In this document: in pieces, positions 1 through 8,010 of the stretch
How positions within the stretch are numbered: the first letter of the stretch is position 1
Layout of the letters: each line of letters begins with the position of its first letter
Source: Bacillus pseudomycoides
Lineage (GTDB): Bacteria; Bacillota; Bacilli; Bacillales; Bacillaceae_G
DNA: 54,890 bases
NCBI RefSeq assembly: GCF_002551005.1
Contig: NZ_NVOY01000009.1
Coordinates: forward strand, 255,344 to 310,233
Direction: 5' to 3'
The notes under the pieces: model-generated
What the model was told of the DNA's origin: nothing
The model's input: only the letters and a program-made list of their open reading frames with translations
Database searches by the model: none
Translations under genes and position numbers: made by a program

Positions 1-75
1 AAAAGCCCGATTGGTTCAACTATTAATCAGTGGAGGATGAAAAACCCCCTCCACTGATTAAAGTTTCACTTTATT
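1..75 (+). repeat. Dispersed hairpin repeat, copy A (cut by window edge)
   Basis: This stretch begins AAAAGCCCGATTGGTTCAAC and carries a hairpin (AATCAGTGGAGG with a CCTCCACTGATT partner), then AAAGTTTCACTTTA. The same sequence forms the right part of the copy at 3641-3914 and, inverted, the left part of the copy at 2491-2650. Only the 3' part is present here because the window starts inside it. Such dispersed palindromic repeats are typical of the Bacillus cereus group (bcr elements), but I cannot assign a bcr number from memory. Confidence 0.7.
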
Positions 76-148
76 TCAAAAAAATCGAACGAAATTTTCT
101 GTTCTTGCCAATATATAGTGTACGACATAAGAAAGGAGGGGATGAAGG

Positions 149-725
149 ATGGAGAAAGAAGCTGAATATGATTATCTTATCGAGCAGACGTTATTAGGAA
201 ATCAAGAAGCATACAAGTGAACTATACGATAAAACTATTGAAGGTGTGTATAAGACAGCTCATTTTTTAATTGAGGACAAGTCGGATATAGATGATGTCG
301 TTCAGGAAATATATATGCAATTGTATCAATCGCTTAGTCAATTTGATCGGGAGCGATCCTTTAGGCCATGGTTAATCGGTCTTGCTGTAAGGCAAATTCA
401 TTCCTATAGGAGAAAGAGATAGATGCGTCTACGTATTGTGAAAAAAGCAGAGGAACAGCGAAAACCTATTGAATTTGATTTTTCTAATGACCTTGTCAAC
501 AAGCTGTCAAATCAAGAACTTGTTACTTTGATACATAAGTTACCTTATAAATTAAAACAAGTCATCATTCTGCGCTATTTACATGATTACTCTCAAGAAG
601 AAGTGGCAAATATTTTAGATGTACCAGTTGGAACGGTTAAATCGAGAATACATGCAGCTTTAAAGAAATTACGGCAAAAAGAGCGAGAAGGAAATATTCT
701 ATTAAAAGAAGTGGGGGATGCATAA
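149..725 (+). pseudogene. ECF-type RNA polymerase sigma factor, broken
   Basis: A strong ribosome binding site (AAGGAGGGG) precedes ATG 149, which opens a frame beginning MEKEAEYDYLIEQTLLGNQE. That frame stops at TGA 218. The sigma-70 region 2 sequence (ELYDKTIEGVY, then DIDDVVQEIYMQLYQ and FRPWLIGLAVRQIHSY) continues in another frame from about 216, so there is a frameshift near 212-218. A TAG at 420-422 then interrupts that frame just after YRRKR, where a TGG Trp codon would fit. Region 4 follows intact: LPYKLKQVIILRYLHDYSQEEVA and VGTVKSRIHAALKKLRQ. The total length would be about 191 residues, usual for an ECF sigma factor. Region 4 alone (from 423) could be made as a 100-residue fragment. 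The stop overlaps the ATG of the partner gene (TAATG at 723-727). Confidence 0.85.
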
Positions 726-1408
726 TGAGTCTTGATTACGAAATAAGAGAATCTTTGCAAGAAGAAGCAAGAGGAATTGTACCATCACCGGAATTGAAAG
801 AAAAAGTAATGAATCAAATGAAAGTAAAACATGGAGGGAAATCAATGAAAAAACGTCTTATAACAAGTGTGTTAGCGGCAACGTTACTTATTCCAACAAG
901 TGCTTTTGCATATCAATCTCTTTTGGCAGATGGAGTGTATGAATCATTTGATAATGTAAAGAAACATTTTGCAAATGCAACATTACAAGGGTATACGCAT
1001 GTAAACGCGAAGTTATCGCAAGCAAAAGGTGAAATGGGAGAAAAAGAGTATAAAGAGTTTACAGCATTGTTAAAAGGACTACTAGATACAAAAATGAAGT
1101 ATGCTGATGCAAATGGGAATATTGATTACGATCAACTTTCTCAAGAGAAACAAGAGGAAATGATGAATGCTTCAATGGTGATTCAGCCTTATTTTGATAA
1201 GTTAAATGGAGAGAAATCGAGTAAGGAAGTGTTAACTCCTGAAGAATTTAAGCAATACATACATGCTCAAATGACATATGAAAAAATACAAGCGAAAATG
1301 AAGTCAAGTGAATCTATAACGATAGATAACATGCCTGAAGAATATAAAGCAGAATTTCAAGAAGCGGATTATTTTATGAATTATGTGAATGAGAAAGTAC
1401 AAAAGTAA
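725..1408 (+). CDS. DUF3600-like membrane protein, probable anti-sigma partner
   Basis: This 227-residue protein is translationally coupled to the broken sigma gene (start overlaps its stop). The N-terminal ~40 residues (SLDYEIRESLQEEARGIVPS) resemble the short cytoplasmic negative-effector region found in proteins paired with ECF sigma factors. One membrane segment follows at about 44-62 (RLITSVLAATLLIPTSAFAY), then a polar, Lys/Glu-rich extracytoplasmic domain to the C-terminus. I infer that it held the neighbouring sigma factor inactive and sensed an envelope signal through the outer domain. The frame is intact although its sigma partner is broken. The DUF3600 assignment is from general recall of this gene pair in B. 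cereus. Confidence 0.75.
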   Translation: MSLDYEIRESLQEEARGIVPSPELKEKVMNQMKVKHGGKSMKKRLITSVLAATLLIPTSAFAYQSLLADGVYESFDNVKKHFANATLQGYTHVNAKLSQAKGEMGEKEYKEFTALLKGLLDTKMKYADANGNIDYDQLSQEKQEEMMNASMVIQPYFDKLNGEKSSKEVLTPEEFKQYIHAQMTYEKIQAKMKSSESITIDNMPEEYKAEFQEADYFMNYVNEKVQK

Positions 1409-1425
1409 CATATCGAATAAACTTC

Positions 1426-1463
1426 AAAAAAGAGTCCAGGACAAGAAAAATGGACTCTTTTTT
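1426..1463. terminator. Bidirectional rho-independent terminator
   Basis: Perfect 13-bp stem AAAAAAGAGTCCA / TGGACTCTTTTTT with a 12-nt loop, T-rich on both strands. It lies between convergent genes: the DUF3600 gene (plus) and the MBL hydrolase (minus). Confidence 0.9.
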
Positions 1464-1484
1464 GCTATAGCGACAAGATACTTC

Positions 1485-2465
1485 TTAATTTGAAGTCGTT
1501 TTTGTTTGTTCTCGTTTTATTAAATAATCAATAATTCCCATAGCACCGATTTCTAAATCGAGTTTTAGTAAGTCATAAATAGAATGTGATGATGGGACAC
1601 CTTGATTTGTAAGATGTGATGCAACTTTTTTAAGTAATAAATCAGACAGTTCTTGGCTTGCTTTTTCAAAGTTTTGTTTACGTTCAAACACTTGCTCACC
1701 TGTTTCGACAAATATTGGGAGCCAATGTTCTAGTTGCGTGCAAATTTCAGAAATATGAGAAGAAGCACCGTAATGACCGAAATAAATAAAATCGACATTC
1801 ATATTTTGAACACGGTCTCTTGAAGCTAACATAGCTTCAGGTTGAAACTGCGTAGGAGATGTTGTTGGCAAATATAGTTCAACACCTAATTCAGCTAATT
1901 GACGGTAGTAAATACCAATTGTATCGCCTGTAAATATACCGTTTGTTAAAGAATCATGAATGCTAATATGATGTTTTGCATGACCGGGTGTATCGTAGAA
2001 TGTCAGCGTCCGGTTATTGGCGATTTGCAATGTTTCACTATCTTGTACAATGTGAACACGTTCTTCTGGAATAGGCAAAATGGGATGAAAGAGTTTATCA
2101 AATGAATCACCGTAAACAGCTTTTGCACCTTGAATGAGTTTTGTTGGATCAATCATATGACGAGCGCCCCTGGAATGAACGAATAGCGTTGCATTTGGGC
2201 ATTTCTCCATCATTAAGCCAGCAGCACCAGCGTGGTCCAAATGAACATGTGTAACAATAATATTTTTTATATCGGTCAGTTGGATATTCAATTGTTGTAA
2301 TCCATCTAATAGATAAGGAAGAGATGGTGCGGCACACGTTTCAACTATAGTGATTTCATCACCGAGTAAGACATATGTACCTGTACGTTGTTCATGTTGT
2401 AAGTCGTGATCATCGATAAGGTATAGCTGTGAAGATAGTTTTTCTACTTTTTTCAAACTTATCAC
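1485..2465 (-). CDS. MBL-fold metallo-hydrolase
   Basis: A 326-residue cytoplasmic protein of the metallo-beta-lactamase fold. The diagnostic metal-binding motif THVHLDHAG gives His73, His75, Asp77 and His78. A second metal ligand set is visible as DTPGHAKHH, TGDTIG and FGHYG. The glyoxalase II/RNase Z-like order of motifs is complete, so it should bind two metal ions, but the substrate cannot be read from sequence. A ribosome binding site (AAGGAGTG) lies just upstream of the ATG. It is convergent with the sigma/DUF3600 pair and is followed by their shared terminator. It has no obvious functional partner nearby. Confidence 0.9.
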   Translation of the reverse strand: MISLKKVEKLSSQLYLIDDHDLQHEQRTGTYVLLGDEITIVETCAAPSLPYLLDGLQQLNIQLTDIKNIIVTHVHLDHAGAAGLMMEKCPNATLFVHSRGARHMIDPTKLIQGAKAVYGDSFDKLFHPILPIPEERVHIVQDSETLQIANNRTLTFYDTPGHAKHHISIHDSLTNGIFTGDTIGIYYRQLAELGVELYLPTTSPTQFQPEAMLASRDRVQNMNVDFIYFGHYGASSHISEICTQLEHWLPIFVETGEQVFERKQNFEKASQELSDLLLKKVASHLTNQGVPSSHSIYDLLKLDLEIGAMGIIDYLIKREQTKTTSN

Positions 2466-2490
2466 TCCTTGTATCCTATTACCTTTTATT

Positions 2491-2650
2491 ATAAAGGGAA
2501 ACTTCCATCAGTGGGGGGATTTTTCATTTCCCACTGATGGAAAGCTCTCACCAATCGGGCTTTTACGGGCAGTTATCCCCTACCTATCTTCTTCGCGTCT
2601 CTCTCAATTTTGAAGTGGGGGTCTTACTGCCCGCGAATAGCGGGATAAAA
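2491..2650 (-). repeat. Dispersed hairpin repeat, copy B (simple form, inverted)
   Basis: Read on the minus strand this is TTTTATCCCGC, then GCGGGCAGTAAGACCCCCAC, then GGGGATAACTGCCCGTAAAAGCCCGATTGG, then a CATCAGTGG/CCACTGATG hairpin and AAACTTCCC-like tail. It has the same order as the copy at 3641-3914 but lacks the ~120-bp GC-rich module nested in that one, so it shows the uninterrupted form. It lies between the MBL gene and the small membrane protein gene, both on the minus strand. Confidence 0.75.
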
Positions 2651-2651
2651 G

Positions 2652-2682
2652 AAAAAGCAGAAAACGAAACATCGTTTTCTGC
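2652..2682 (-). terminator. Rho-independent terminator
   Basis: Stem GCAGAAAACG / CGTTTTCTGC with a 6-nt loop, followed on the minus strand by TTTTTC. It sits immediately 3' of the small membrane protein gene. Confidence 0.85.
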
Positions 2683-2697
2683 CTTTATGTAATACGT

Positions 2698-2907
2698 TTA
2701 GTTCTTTTGTTGTTTGCTAAGCGACATAATAAAGTAGCCGACAAGACCACCGATTGCTGGAAGAGTAATCATTCCTGCTAGTGTAAAATATTTGCTTAAG
2801 AAAATACCGTTAACATCCATAAACCACCCTAAAACAAATAACATCATCATGTATAATACGAAATAAAACTCGCGATTAGAAAGCTTTTCACGTTGTGCAG
2901 TTTTCAT
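2698..2907 (-). CDS. Small two-helix membrane protein
   Basis: A 69-residue hypothetical protein beginning MKTAQREKLSNREFYF. Two hydrophobic helices are visible: FVLYMMMLFVLGWFMDV and LAGMITLPAIGGLVGYFIM, with a polar Lys/Gln-rich tail. I chose ATG 2907 over an in-frame ATG at 2952 because GGGATGGTG lies at a reasonable distance upstream and the 15 extra residues look non-coding. The ATG at 2919 (GTG TTG follows) is another possibility. No function can be assigned. It is followed by its own terminator. Confidence 0.6.
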   Translation of the reverse strand: MKTAQREKLSNREFYFVLYMMMLFVLGWFMDVNGIFLSKYFTLAGMITLPAIGGLVGYFIMSLSKQQKN

Positions 2908-3132
2908 TATCAACACCATCCCTATTTTTAATAATGGAATTGAAAATGTCACAATTTAGAAAGTAAACTGTCACATTTTGTTCACGCTTTTATTGTAAAA
3001 CTTTCCAAGTAAAATGTCTAGTGAAATGTGACGAATTTTTGAACAAAAATAAAGCGTTCTCATTAGACAATGTGCACTATACATTTTATGATAAATATAT
3101 AAGAGTATATGAGCTTAAGGAGTCGATATAAT

Positions 3133-3609
3133 ATGACAATTTATGATTTTTCAGCAAAAACAATTAAAGGAGAAGAAAAGTCGTTACGTAAATATGAAGG
3201 AAAAGTAGTATTAATTGTGAATGTTGCCAGTAAATGCGGTTTTACGCCGCAATATAAAGGGTTGCAAGCTTTGTATGAAAAGTATAAAGAACAAGGATTT
3301 GAAATACTTGGGTTTCCATGCAATCAATTTGGAGGTCAAGAGCCAGGAACAGAAGAGGAAATTACGAATTTTTGCGAGTTAAATTATGGTGTAACGTTCC
3401 CTATGTTTGTGAAAGTTGATGTGAAAGGCGATAACATACATCCATTATTTCACTACTTAACAGAGCAAGCACCAGGATTATTAGGAATGAAAGCGGTAAA
3501 GTGGAATTTCACAAAATTTTTAGTAGGGCGTGATGGTAAAGTAGTGAATCGCTTTGCACCGCAGACGAAACCAGAGCAGTTAGAAAAGGAAATCGAAAAG
3601 ATACTATAG
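3133..3609 (+). CDS. Glutathione peroxidase family thiol peroxidase
   Basis: A 158-residue cytoplasmic thiol peroxidase that reduces hydroperoxides; in bacilli these enzymes are the Cys type and probably use thioredoxin-like or bacillithiol reductants. The peroxidatic cysteine is in [11 protein letters not shown] (Cys35). The family motif [13 protein letters not shown] (Gln69) and the WNFTKFLV block complete the active site. Length matches the family (about 158-160). ATG 3133 is chosen because AAGGAG sits 11 nt upstream; an ATG 24 bases earlier has no good ribosome binding site and adds a non-homologous stretch. The B. subtilis equivalent is BsaA. Confidence 0.93.
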   Translation: MTIYDFSAKTIKGEEKSLRKYEGKVVLIVNVASKCGFTPQYKGLQALYEKYKEQGFEILGFPCNQFGGQEPGTEEEITNFCELNYGVTFPMFVKVDVKGDNIHPLFHYLTEQAPGLLGMKAVKWNFTKFLVGRDGKVVNRFAPQTKPEQLEKEIEKIL

Positions 3610-3610
3610 A

Positions 3611-3642
3611 AAGAAGAGGCTTATTTAGAAGAGCTTCTTTTT
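3611..3642 (+). terminator. Rho-independent terminator of the peroxidase gene
   Basis: AAGAAGAGGCT pairs with AGCTTCTT with a small bulge, followed by a T run. The stem is imperfect. Confidence 0.6.
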
Positions 3643-3914
3643 ATCCCGCATTAACGGGCAGTAATACTCCCACCTCAAAATTCGGAGAAAGCATTGTCCA
3701 GCTCCAGCGTCTAGAATCGCAGGTCGTTTCGCCCCCTCGGACGAGGCAAAAAGCGCCTCTCTGTCAGGGGCTCCAACGCCCTGCGATTCTGGGCGAGCCG
3801 CTTCCGCTTTTCTAAAGAAATTAGGTGGGAGATAAACTGCCCGTAAAAGCCCGATTGGTTCAACTAATAATCAGTGGGATGAAGAAAACCCCACTGATTA
3901 AAGTTTCACTTTAT
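3641..3914 (+). repeat. Dispersed hairpin repeat, copy C (composite form)
   Basis: The outer parts match the copy at 2491-2650: ATCCCGCATTAACGGGCAGT and CCCACCT on the left, AGGTGGGAG, AACTGCCCGT and AAAAGCCCGATTGGTTCAAC on the right, then the AATCAGTGGG/CCCACTGATT hairpin and AAAGTTTCACTTTA. The two outer arms are inverted repeats of each other (CCCACCT/AGGTGGG, ACGGGCAGT/ACTGCCCGT), so the RNA would fold into a long arm. A GC-rich module is inserted at the tip. Confidence 0.75.
3695..3813 (+). repeat. GC-rich hairpin module nested inside repeat copy C
   Basis: This ~120-bp module runs from TGTCCAGCTCCAGCGTCTAG to CGAGCCGCTTCCGCTTTTCT and has an internal inverted pair GAATCGCAGG / CCCTGCGATTC. 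It is much richer in GC than its surroundings. The CCAGCTCCAGCG...GCTTCCGCTTTTC signature is shared by dispersed palindromic repeats in several Bacillus genomes (recall). Its absence from copy B suggests it moves, or is lost, as a unit independent of the outer repeat. Confidence 0.6.
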
Positions 3915-4054
3915 GCGGACTGGTCATGCATAGGAGCGATTTATATGTTGAAAAACAAAAATAGATTTATATAGATCGCATAGAAAAGTTTCTATTTGAT
4001 AATAAGAGCATTCGGAAATAATATAGTAGTATAAGGTTGTAGGGGGAAAATAGC

Positions 4055-4582
4055 TTGAAAAAACTTATTTTTACAATAGGATGTTTATTGATTATGTTAG
4101 CGGGCTGTAGTGCTAGTAATTATGATGCGCACGTTGAAGCAGGTATGAAGGCATTGAAAGATGAGAAGTATAGTGATGCGATTATGTGGTTTGAAAAAGC
4201 CGACCAAGAAAAATCTACTGATGAAACAAAAACATATAGGAAAGTTGCAAAATGGATGGAGCATGGTGCGAGCGCATTAAAAGGTGGAGATTATAAACAA
4301 GCGATGGAAGACTCGAATCAAGTGATAAATACAAAAAAAGATACGACACTTGAAAAAGCTGTAAAGTCCAGTGCTGAAGATATGTTGCAAAAGGCAAAAG
4401 ATATAGAGAAAAAAGAAATAACGAGAGAAGAAAAGAGAAAGAAAATAGAAGAACAAGGAATTGATAAAGCAATTAAAGCGGTAGATAGCGTTGATGAAGT
4501 AAGTGAAAAACAAAAAGAGATTGGGGAATCTTTAGATAAAGCTGAAAAAGTAAAAGAAAAAATAGAAGCAAAGAAAAATTAA
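4055..4582 (+). CDS. TPR-like lipoprotein
   Basis: A 175-residue secreted lipoprotein. The signal peptide MKKLIFTIGCLLIML ends in a lipobox LAGC with Cys18 as the lipidated residue. Two tetratricopeptide-like stretches follow (AGMKALKDEKYSDAIMWFEK, then GASALKGGDYKQAMEDSNQV), then a Lys/Glu-rich helical, probably coiled-coil C-terminus. Start is TTG 4055 with AGGGGG upstream. It should be anchored to the outer face of the membrane, probably mediating protein contacts; the specific role is unknown. Confidence 0.85.
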   Translation: MKKLIFTIGCLLIMLAGCSASNYDAHVEAGMKALKDEKYSDAIMWFEKADQEKSTDETKTYRKVAKWMEHGASALKGGDYKQAMEDSNQVINTKKDTTLEKAVKSSAEDMLQKAKDIEKKEITREEKRKKIEEQGIDKAIKAVDSVDEVSEKQKEIGESLDKAEKVKEKIEAKKN

Positions 4583-4666
4583 CATATAGGGCAATAAGCA
4601 AGGTGGTTCCTCGGTGTGGATGATTGTATTGACTTTCCTAAGGATGGAATTTCAAGGAACTATAGT

Positions 4667-4700
4667 AAAAAAGAAGCTCATATAGAAGAGCTTCTTTTTT
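4667..4700 (+). terminator. Rho-independent terminator
   Basis: AAAAAGAAGCTC pairs with GAGCTTCTTTTT, loop about 8 nt, T run at the end. It closes the lipoprotein unit; the next gene starts 142 bases on. Confidence 0.85.
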
Positions 4701-4841
4701 ATGTATTCATTTTACATAAAAAAAAGAAAAAGTTCACACGGAATACAAATGTATTCGATACAATGTGTCGGTGAGAAAAAAGCCATAAATATAATGAAAA
4801 GGTATTATACTACCACTGTTCAGTCAGAGAGGGAGAGAGAA

Positions 4842-6761
4842 ATGAAAGAAGCGTTAAAAAAACAATTTCAAAATATGCGTTTTCCGTTATTAGTCGCTAT
4901 TTTGATTTGGTTAAAAACATATATTGTTACGCGAACTAGTTTTGACTTAAAGCTAGAATCTGTTATGCAGGAATGGATCCTTTTTATTAGTCCATTAGCG
5001 TCTTCTTTAGTGTTAGTTGGACTTGCACTATTTGCAAAGGGTCAAAAACGGAATTATATAGCTATCGTTATTAACCTTATTATGACCATTATCTTAATTG
5101 GTAATGTGATGTTTTATGGTTTTTATAATGATTTTGTTACACTTCCAGTTTTAATGCAAACGTCAAATATGGATGGATTAGGATCTAGTGTCAAAGCATT
5201 GTTAAACATTAAATTTGTATTAATGTTTATAGATATTATCGTTTTGTTTTACATTGCGAAAAAGAAACCGAACTTTGCAAAAACAGAACGCGTTTCTGGC
5301 TCTATGAAGTCACTGTACTTTTTAATCTGTATCGCAATTTTTATGGTAAACCTTAGTTTTGCGGAAAAAGAACGCCCTGAATTATTAACTCGTTCATTTG
5401 ATCGCGTGATGCTTGTGAAAAACCTTGGATTATATGTTCATCAAGTATACGATCTTGGCTTGCAAGTAAAGACAAGCTCACAAAAAGTATTTGCGGATGG
5501 AAGTAAAATTCAAGAAGCCGAAAATTATATGAAGACGGTGGATGTAAAACCTGATCCAAATATGTTTGGAATGGCAAAAGGAAAGAATGTCATTGTGGTC
5601 TCTTTAGAGTCAACGCAGTCTTTTTTAATTGATTCTAAAGTAAATGGAAAAGAAGTTACACCGTTTTTAAACCAATTTAAAAAGGAAAGTTATTATTTTG
5701 AAAACTTTTATCATCAGACAGGACAAGGAAAAACATCTGATGCTGAGTTTATGATTGATAATTCTTTATATCCGTTAGACCGTGGTTCTGTATTCTTTAC
5801 GAATGCTGGAAACGAATATGAAGCAACTCCGGAAATTTTACATCAGCAAGGCTATTATACAGCAGTATTCCATGCGAATAATGCTACGTTCTGGAATCGT
5901 AATATGATGTATCCGTCTTTAGGGTACGATCGATTCTACAATGAATTAGATTATAAAGTTACACCAGAGAATAAAATAGGATGGGGATTAAAGGATAAAG
6001 AATTTTTTGATCAATCTGTGGACAAATTACAAAAGATACAACAGCCGTTCTACACTCGTTTTATTACGTTAACGAATCATTTCCCGTTTACGTATGATGA
6101 CAGCATTAAAATGATTGAACCATTTAATTCAGGTGACGAAACATTAGATAACTATTTTGTTACAGCACGTTACGAAGATGAAGCTTTAAAACATTTTATT
6201 GAACGCTTAAAAGAAACAGGAATATATGACAACTCAGTTATCGTATTTTACGGTGATCACTACGGTATTTCAGATAACCATAATCGTGCGATGGCGCAAT
6301 TCTTAGGGAAAAATGAAATTACTCCATATGATCACATGCAACTGCAACGTACACCATTATTTGTTCATGTTCCAGGTCAAACAGAGGGGAAAACAATGAC
6401 CGCTCCTGCTGGTGAAGTGGACGTAAAACCAACAATTCTTCACTTATTAGGAGTTGATACTTCTAATGATATTGAATTTGGTCATGATTTATTTTCACCA
6501 GAACGCAAACCATTCGTTGTAGAACGTGATGGAAGCTTTATTACAGACAAATATATTTATTACAACAACACATTCTACAATCGTCAAAATGGTCAAGTCG
6601 TTCAAGTACCAGAACAAGAGGCAAAACCACTTATTAATCGAGCACAAACAGAATTGAAAATGTCCGATAATATTATTCAAGGTGACTTGTTACGCTTCTT
6701 TGATGGAAATAAAGTAAAATCAGGTACGATCAAAACAGCAATTAAAGAGGAAAAAAAATAA
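4842..6761 (+). CDS. Lipoteichoic acid synthase family protein (LtaS-like)
   Basis: A 639-residue polytopic membrane enzyme with about five helices in the first ~215 residues and an extracytoplasmic sulfatase-fold domain after them. LtaS enzymes transfer glycerol phosphate from phosphatidylglycerol to build lipoteichoic acid. The catalytic Thr is in GQGKTSDAEF (Thr298); metal ligands are visible as SLES (Glu256) and YGDHYG (Asp472, His473). ATG 4842 is chosen because GAGGGAGAGAG precedes it; the in-frame extension to 4701 has no membrane or family character and overlaps the preceding terminator. B. cereus-group genomes carry several paralogues, so this may be the main synthase, a primase or a YfnI/YqgS-like copy. 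Confidence 0.93.
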   Translation: MKEALKKQFQNMRFPLLVAILIWLKTYIVTRTSFDLKLESVMQEWILFISPLASSLVLVGLALFAKGQKRNYIAIVINLIMTIILIGNVMFYGFYNDFVTLPVLMQTSNMDGLGSSVKALLNIKFVLMFIDIIVLFYIAKKKPNFAKTERVSGSMKSLYFLICIAIFMVNLSFAEKERPELLTRSFDRVMLVKNLGLYVHQVYDLGLQVKTSSQKVFADGSKIQEAENYMKTVDVKPDPNMFGMAKGKNVIVVSLESTQSFLIDSKVNGKEVTPFLNQFKKESYYFENFYHQTGQGKTSDAEFMIDNSLYPLDRGSVFFTNAGNEYEATPEILHQQGYYTAVFHANNATFWNRNMMYPSLGYDRFYNELDYKVTPENKIGWGLKDKEFFDQSVDKLQKIQQPFYTRFITLTNHFPFTYDDSIKMIEPFNSGDETLDNYFVTARYEDEALKHFIERLKETGIYDNSVIVFYGDHYGISDNHNRAMAQFLGKNEITPYDHMQLQRTPLFVHVPGQTEGKTMTAPAGEVDVKPTILHLLGVDTSNDIEFGHDLFSPERKPFVVERDGSFITDKYIYYNNTFYNRQNGQVVQVPEQEAKPLINRAQTELKMSDNIIQGDLLRFFDGNKVKSGTIKTAIKEEKK

Positions 6762-6799
6762 CGAAAAACCCGGTGCCTGGGAAGGCATCGGGTTTTTCG
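6762..6799 (+). terminator. Strong rho-independent terminator
   Basis: CGAAAAACCCGGTGCC pairs with GGCATCGGGTTTTTCG, 6-nt loop, beginning right at the LtaS-like stop codon. T-rich on both strands, so it may work in both directions. Confidence 0.92.
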
Positions 6800-6881
6800 T
6801 TATTATCCATTAATATTATATGTGATGAAAAAAATTTCAAAGAGATGAGATTGAGCAAAAAATGATTATAAATTATGTATA

Positions 6882-6995
6882 TTATTTTTCGCAGGTAATA
6901 CCGTCGCGGTCTCTATCTAATTTATGGCTATAGCCAGGGTCACCAGCGTGTAAGGGAGCTTTTCCAGCAGCTTTTGGTTGCGTGTTATAAAACAT
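6882..6995 (-). pseudogene. Orphan Excalibur calcium-binding domain, remnant
   Basis: The minus strand encodes 37 residues ending AGKAPLHAGDPGYSHKLDRD then RDGITCEK. This is the Excalibur module (DxDxDG calcium loop inside paired cysteine context, here LDRDRDGITCE). Full proteins place it after a signal peptide and another domain, but here a TAG lies in frame only 16 bases upstream of the first ATG and no ribosome binding site is visible. I read it as the surviving C-terminal end of a secreted calcium-binding protein. Confidence 0.65.
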
Positions 6996-7089
6996 GTTTG
7001 CTCGTTTTGTCTACCAAAAATAACTGTGGTATAATTTTACAATATATGTATATGAATCGAATTAAGAGTTAAAATGAAGGGAGTATGAG

Positions 7090-7656
7090 ATGAAATCTGA
7101 AAGTATATCACGCCATTTTCAAACTTTACAACAGCAGCGGCATTGTTTCTTTCAAAAAGTACAAGGTATTTCAAATGAACAATTATGGCAGCAAAAAGAA
7201 GGGAAATGGTCGATTGGAGAGCATTTATATCATTTATATTTAATCACAAGAATGCTCAAAGTCGCGACGAAACTTTCTTTTGTTCTGATTCCGTATGCAA
7301 AAATGAGAAGAAAGAAAACATTTCATAATCAAATTCATGATATATATGCAGAATATAAAGAAAAGCATGGAAAAGGAATGAAAGCTCCTTTTATTTTAGT
7401 ACCGCCGAAAAAAGTGATTCATACTTTGAATAAAGAAGAGTTAATGAGATTGCTGTTAAATGAGACGAATAGATTGAGAGAATTAGTTGAGAATATCGAA
7501 GAGGATATCGCTGGACATATTATATTTTTTGATCCGCTAGCTAGTTATCCTAATTTAATTCAGGGTATTCAACTTTTAGTAATACATGAAGAGCATCATT
7601 ATAAAATCATTGAAAAATATTATGGTGATGTACTGAATGATTCTGTATGTATATGA
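7090..7656 (+). CDS. DinB-like four-helix protein
   Basis: A 188-residue cytoplasmic protein of the DinB/YfiT superfamily. Features visible are the N-terminal helix with SISRHFQTLQQQRHCFFQKV, the WSIGEHLYHLYL block giving the first metal-binding His, and the late VIHEEHHYKIIEKY block giving the other His ligands. Family members form four-helix bundles binding a metal, many acting as thiol-dependent transferases, but the substrate here is unknown. GAAGGGAG lies upstream of ATG 7090. The gene stands alone between the LTA-synthase terminator and a stretch of decayed sequence. Confidence 0.85.
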   Translation: MKSESISRHFQTLQQQRHCFFQKVQGISNEQLWQQKEGKWSIGEHLYHLYLITRMLKVATKLSFVLIPYAKMRRKKTFHNQIHDIYAEYKEKHGKGMKAPFILVPPKKVIHTLNKEELMRLLLNETNRLRELVENIEEDIAGHIIFFDPLASYPNLIQGIQLLVIHEEHHYKIIEKYYGDVLNDSVCI

Positions 7657-7959
7657 GTTAAAAAACGACATAAAAAGCTTCTTTCATTTTCGGGGGGATG
7701 AGAGCATCTGGCCGAGCATAGAAACGGTTAGGGCCTTTTCTTACCACGTGCAAGTTTTAAAACAAAAGGGGTTGTTTGGATATCGGGAACAAACATTAAC
7801 CTTCGCAAAGGAGCATCAAAAGGTGATCCGGTTATAGGAAAAGTGTATATTGGGGCTTGGAATGTCCATTTCAGATACGAGGATTGGATTTATGTATACA
7901 AAGATGGTGTTGAAGGTTGAATGTATTTTGATGAGTCTTACGTAAGGTTGATTTGATAA
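7657..7959 (+). other. Spacer with frayed coding fragments, origin unknown
   Basis: No intact gene is seen. One frame reads RGDESIWPSIETVRAFSYHV and on to LTFAKEHQKVIRL before a stop at 7835-7837. A different frame then reads SKGDPVIGKVYIGAWNVHFR and EDWIYVYKDGVEG before a stop near 7918. The two look like pieces of a decayed gene split by a frameshift near 7820. I do not recognise the parent family. Confidence 0.35.
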
Positions 7960-7965
7960 CTAAGC

Positions 7966-8006
7966 AAAAGCCCTGATTCTCTATTTAATAGAGAGTCAGG
8001 GCTTTT
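7966..8006. terminator. Bidirectional rho-independent terminator
   Basis: CAAAAGCCCTGATTCTCTAT pairs with ATAGAGAGTCAGGGCTTTTG with one G-T wobble and a 3-nt loop. It lies just 3' of the minus-strand gene ending at 8011. Confidence 0.9.
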
Positions 8007-8010
8007 GGTT

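Noticed and set aside
4600-4640. AAGGTGGTTCCTCGG sequence resembling a T-box motif
   Set aside because: No stem I, specifier or AG-rich region upstream, and the hairpin that follows is an ordinary terminator of the lipoprotein gene; the match is partial.
4701-4841. N-terminal extension of the LTA-synthase-like protein
   Set aside because: It overlaps the preceding terminator, has no ribosome binding site and no family similarity; the start at 4842 is well supported.
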